Below are positions 56,120-56,175 of a stretch of DNA of 56,175 nucleotides, in pieces. Position 1 is the stretch's first letter, and every line of letters begins with the position of its first letter. The position numbers and the translations under genes are program-made. The notes under the pieces were generated by a model. It saw nothing but the letters and a program-made list of their open reading frames with translations, had not been told where the DNA came from and ran no database searches. This stretch comes from Balneolaceae bacterium (lineage in GTDB: Bacteria > Bacteroidota > Rhodothermia > Balneolales > Balneolaceae), in assembly GCA_009711805.1 (NCBI GenBank), contig VEMX01000031.1:1-56175 (forward strand). The letters are read 5' to 3'.

Positions 56120-56175
56120 ATGACCTATGTAGGAATAGATCTTCACGCAAATAATATGGTAAATGTCGCGATTAA
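56120..56175 (+). CDS. IS110-family transposase, N-terminal end only
   Basis: A strong ribosome site (AAGGAGGA) precedes an ATG at 56120, and the frame MTYVGIDLHANNMVNVAI runs off the window. GIDLH is the first Asp of the DEDD RuvC-like catalytic domain of IS110 recombinases. Only 18 residues are visible, but the motif, its position at the N-terminus and the spacing are typical. The rest of the element lies outside the window. Confidence 0.8.
   Translation, partial: MTYVGIDLHANNMVNVAI

Overview
The window looks like a chromosomal segment of a Bacteroidota-related bacterium in the FCB group, most likely Balneolota/Rhodothermota. The evidence is an alpha-amylase with a C-terminal type IX secretion (T9SS) sorting domain, a Bacteroidetes-type SdhC-SdhA-SdhB complex, a menaquinone methyltransferase, a DUF4296 lipoprotein, a short LeuA, and poor Shine-Dalgarno conservation. 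The phylum is inferred from protein character, not from rRNA. No rRNA, tRNA or CRISPR array was seen.

Layout. 1-3580: the end of an unidentified gene, a 600-bp repeat-bearing gap, then menG-fabZ-panB-surE in tight overlap. 3.7-9.3 kb: a lipase pair, a GNAT protein, and the conserved yicC-gmk-rpoZ-coaBC operon on the minus strand. 9.5-12 kb: a carbamoyltransferase followed by two small membrane proteins (DUF5989 and SxtJ type). 12-18.6 kb: msrB, glmM, an SGNH-hydrolase/TPR protein, a PduO-type adenosyltransferase, a periplasmic LolA-like protein, a broken histidine kinase and a YigZ protein with an odd start. 18.8-22.2 kb: sdhCAB. 22.3-31 kb: an accessory stretch with a small membrane protein, the secreted amylase under a LacI/cre-type palindrome, a lectin/PI-PLC protein, a frameshifted DUF998-like gene, a class V aminotransferase and a GNAT protein.

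31-44 kb is a branched-chain amino acid island. On the minus strand runs ilvD-ilvB-ilvN-ilvC, a terminator, then ilvA. On the plus strand runs leuA-leuC-leuD-leuB. Each arm is preceded by a short unannotated leader peptide. Before ilvD there is a 24-codon reading frame with 8 Ile codons, a possible antiterminator arm and an intrinsic terminator just upstream of the ilvD start. Before leuA there is an 18-codon reading frame with five consecutive Leu codons that overlaps a long hairpin. This is the most interesting system in the window: two amino-acid-specific leader/attenuator devices in a phylum where such control is little described.

44-56 kb: a GH114-like protein, recQ, a DUF4296 lipoprotein, an SDR, coaX, a repeat protein split by a frameshift in a G6/C6 tract, a second threonine/serine dehydratase, an AsmA-like protein, an M14 metallopeptidase, a 113-bp MITE-like element with TTAA ends, a GNAT protein, and at the right edge the 5' end of an IS110-family transposase with a structured upstream region that may hold a bridge RNA. 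Three CoA-biosynthesis genes (panB, coaBC, coaX) are scattered through the window.
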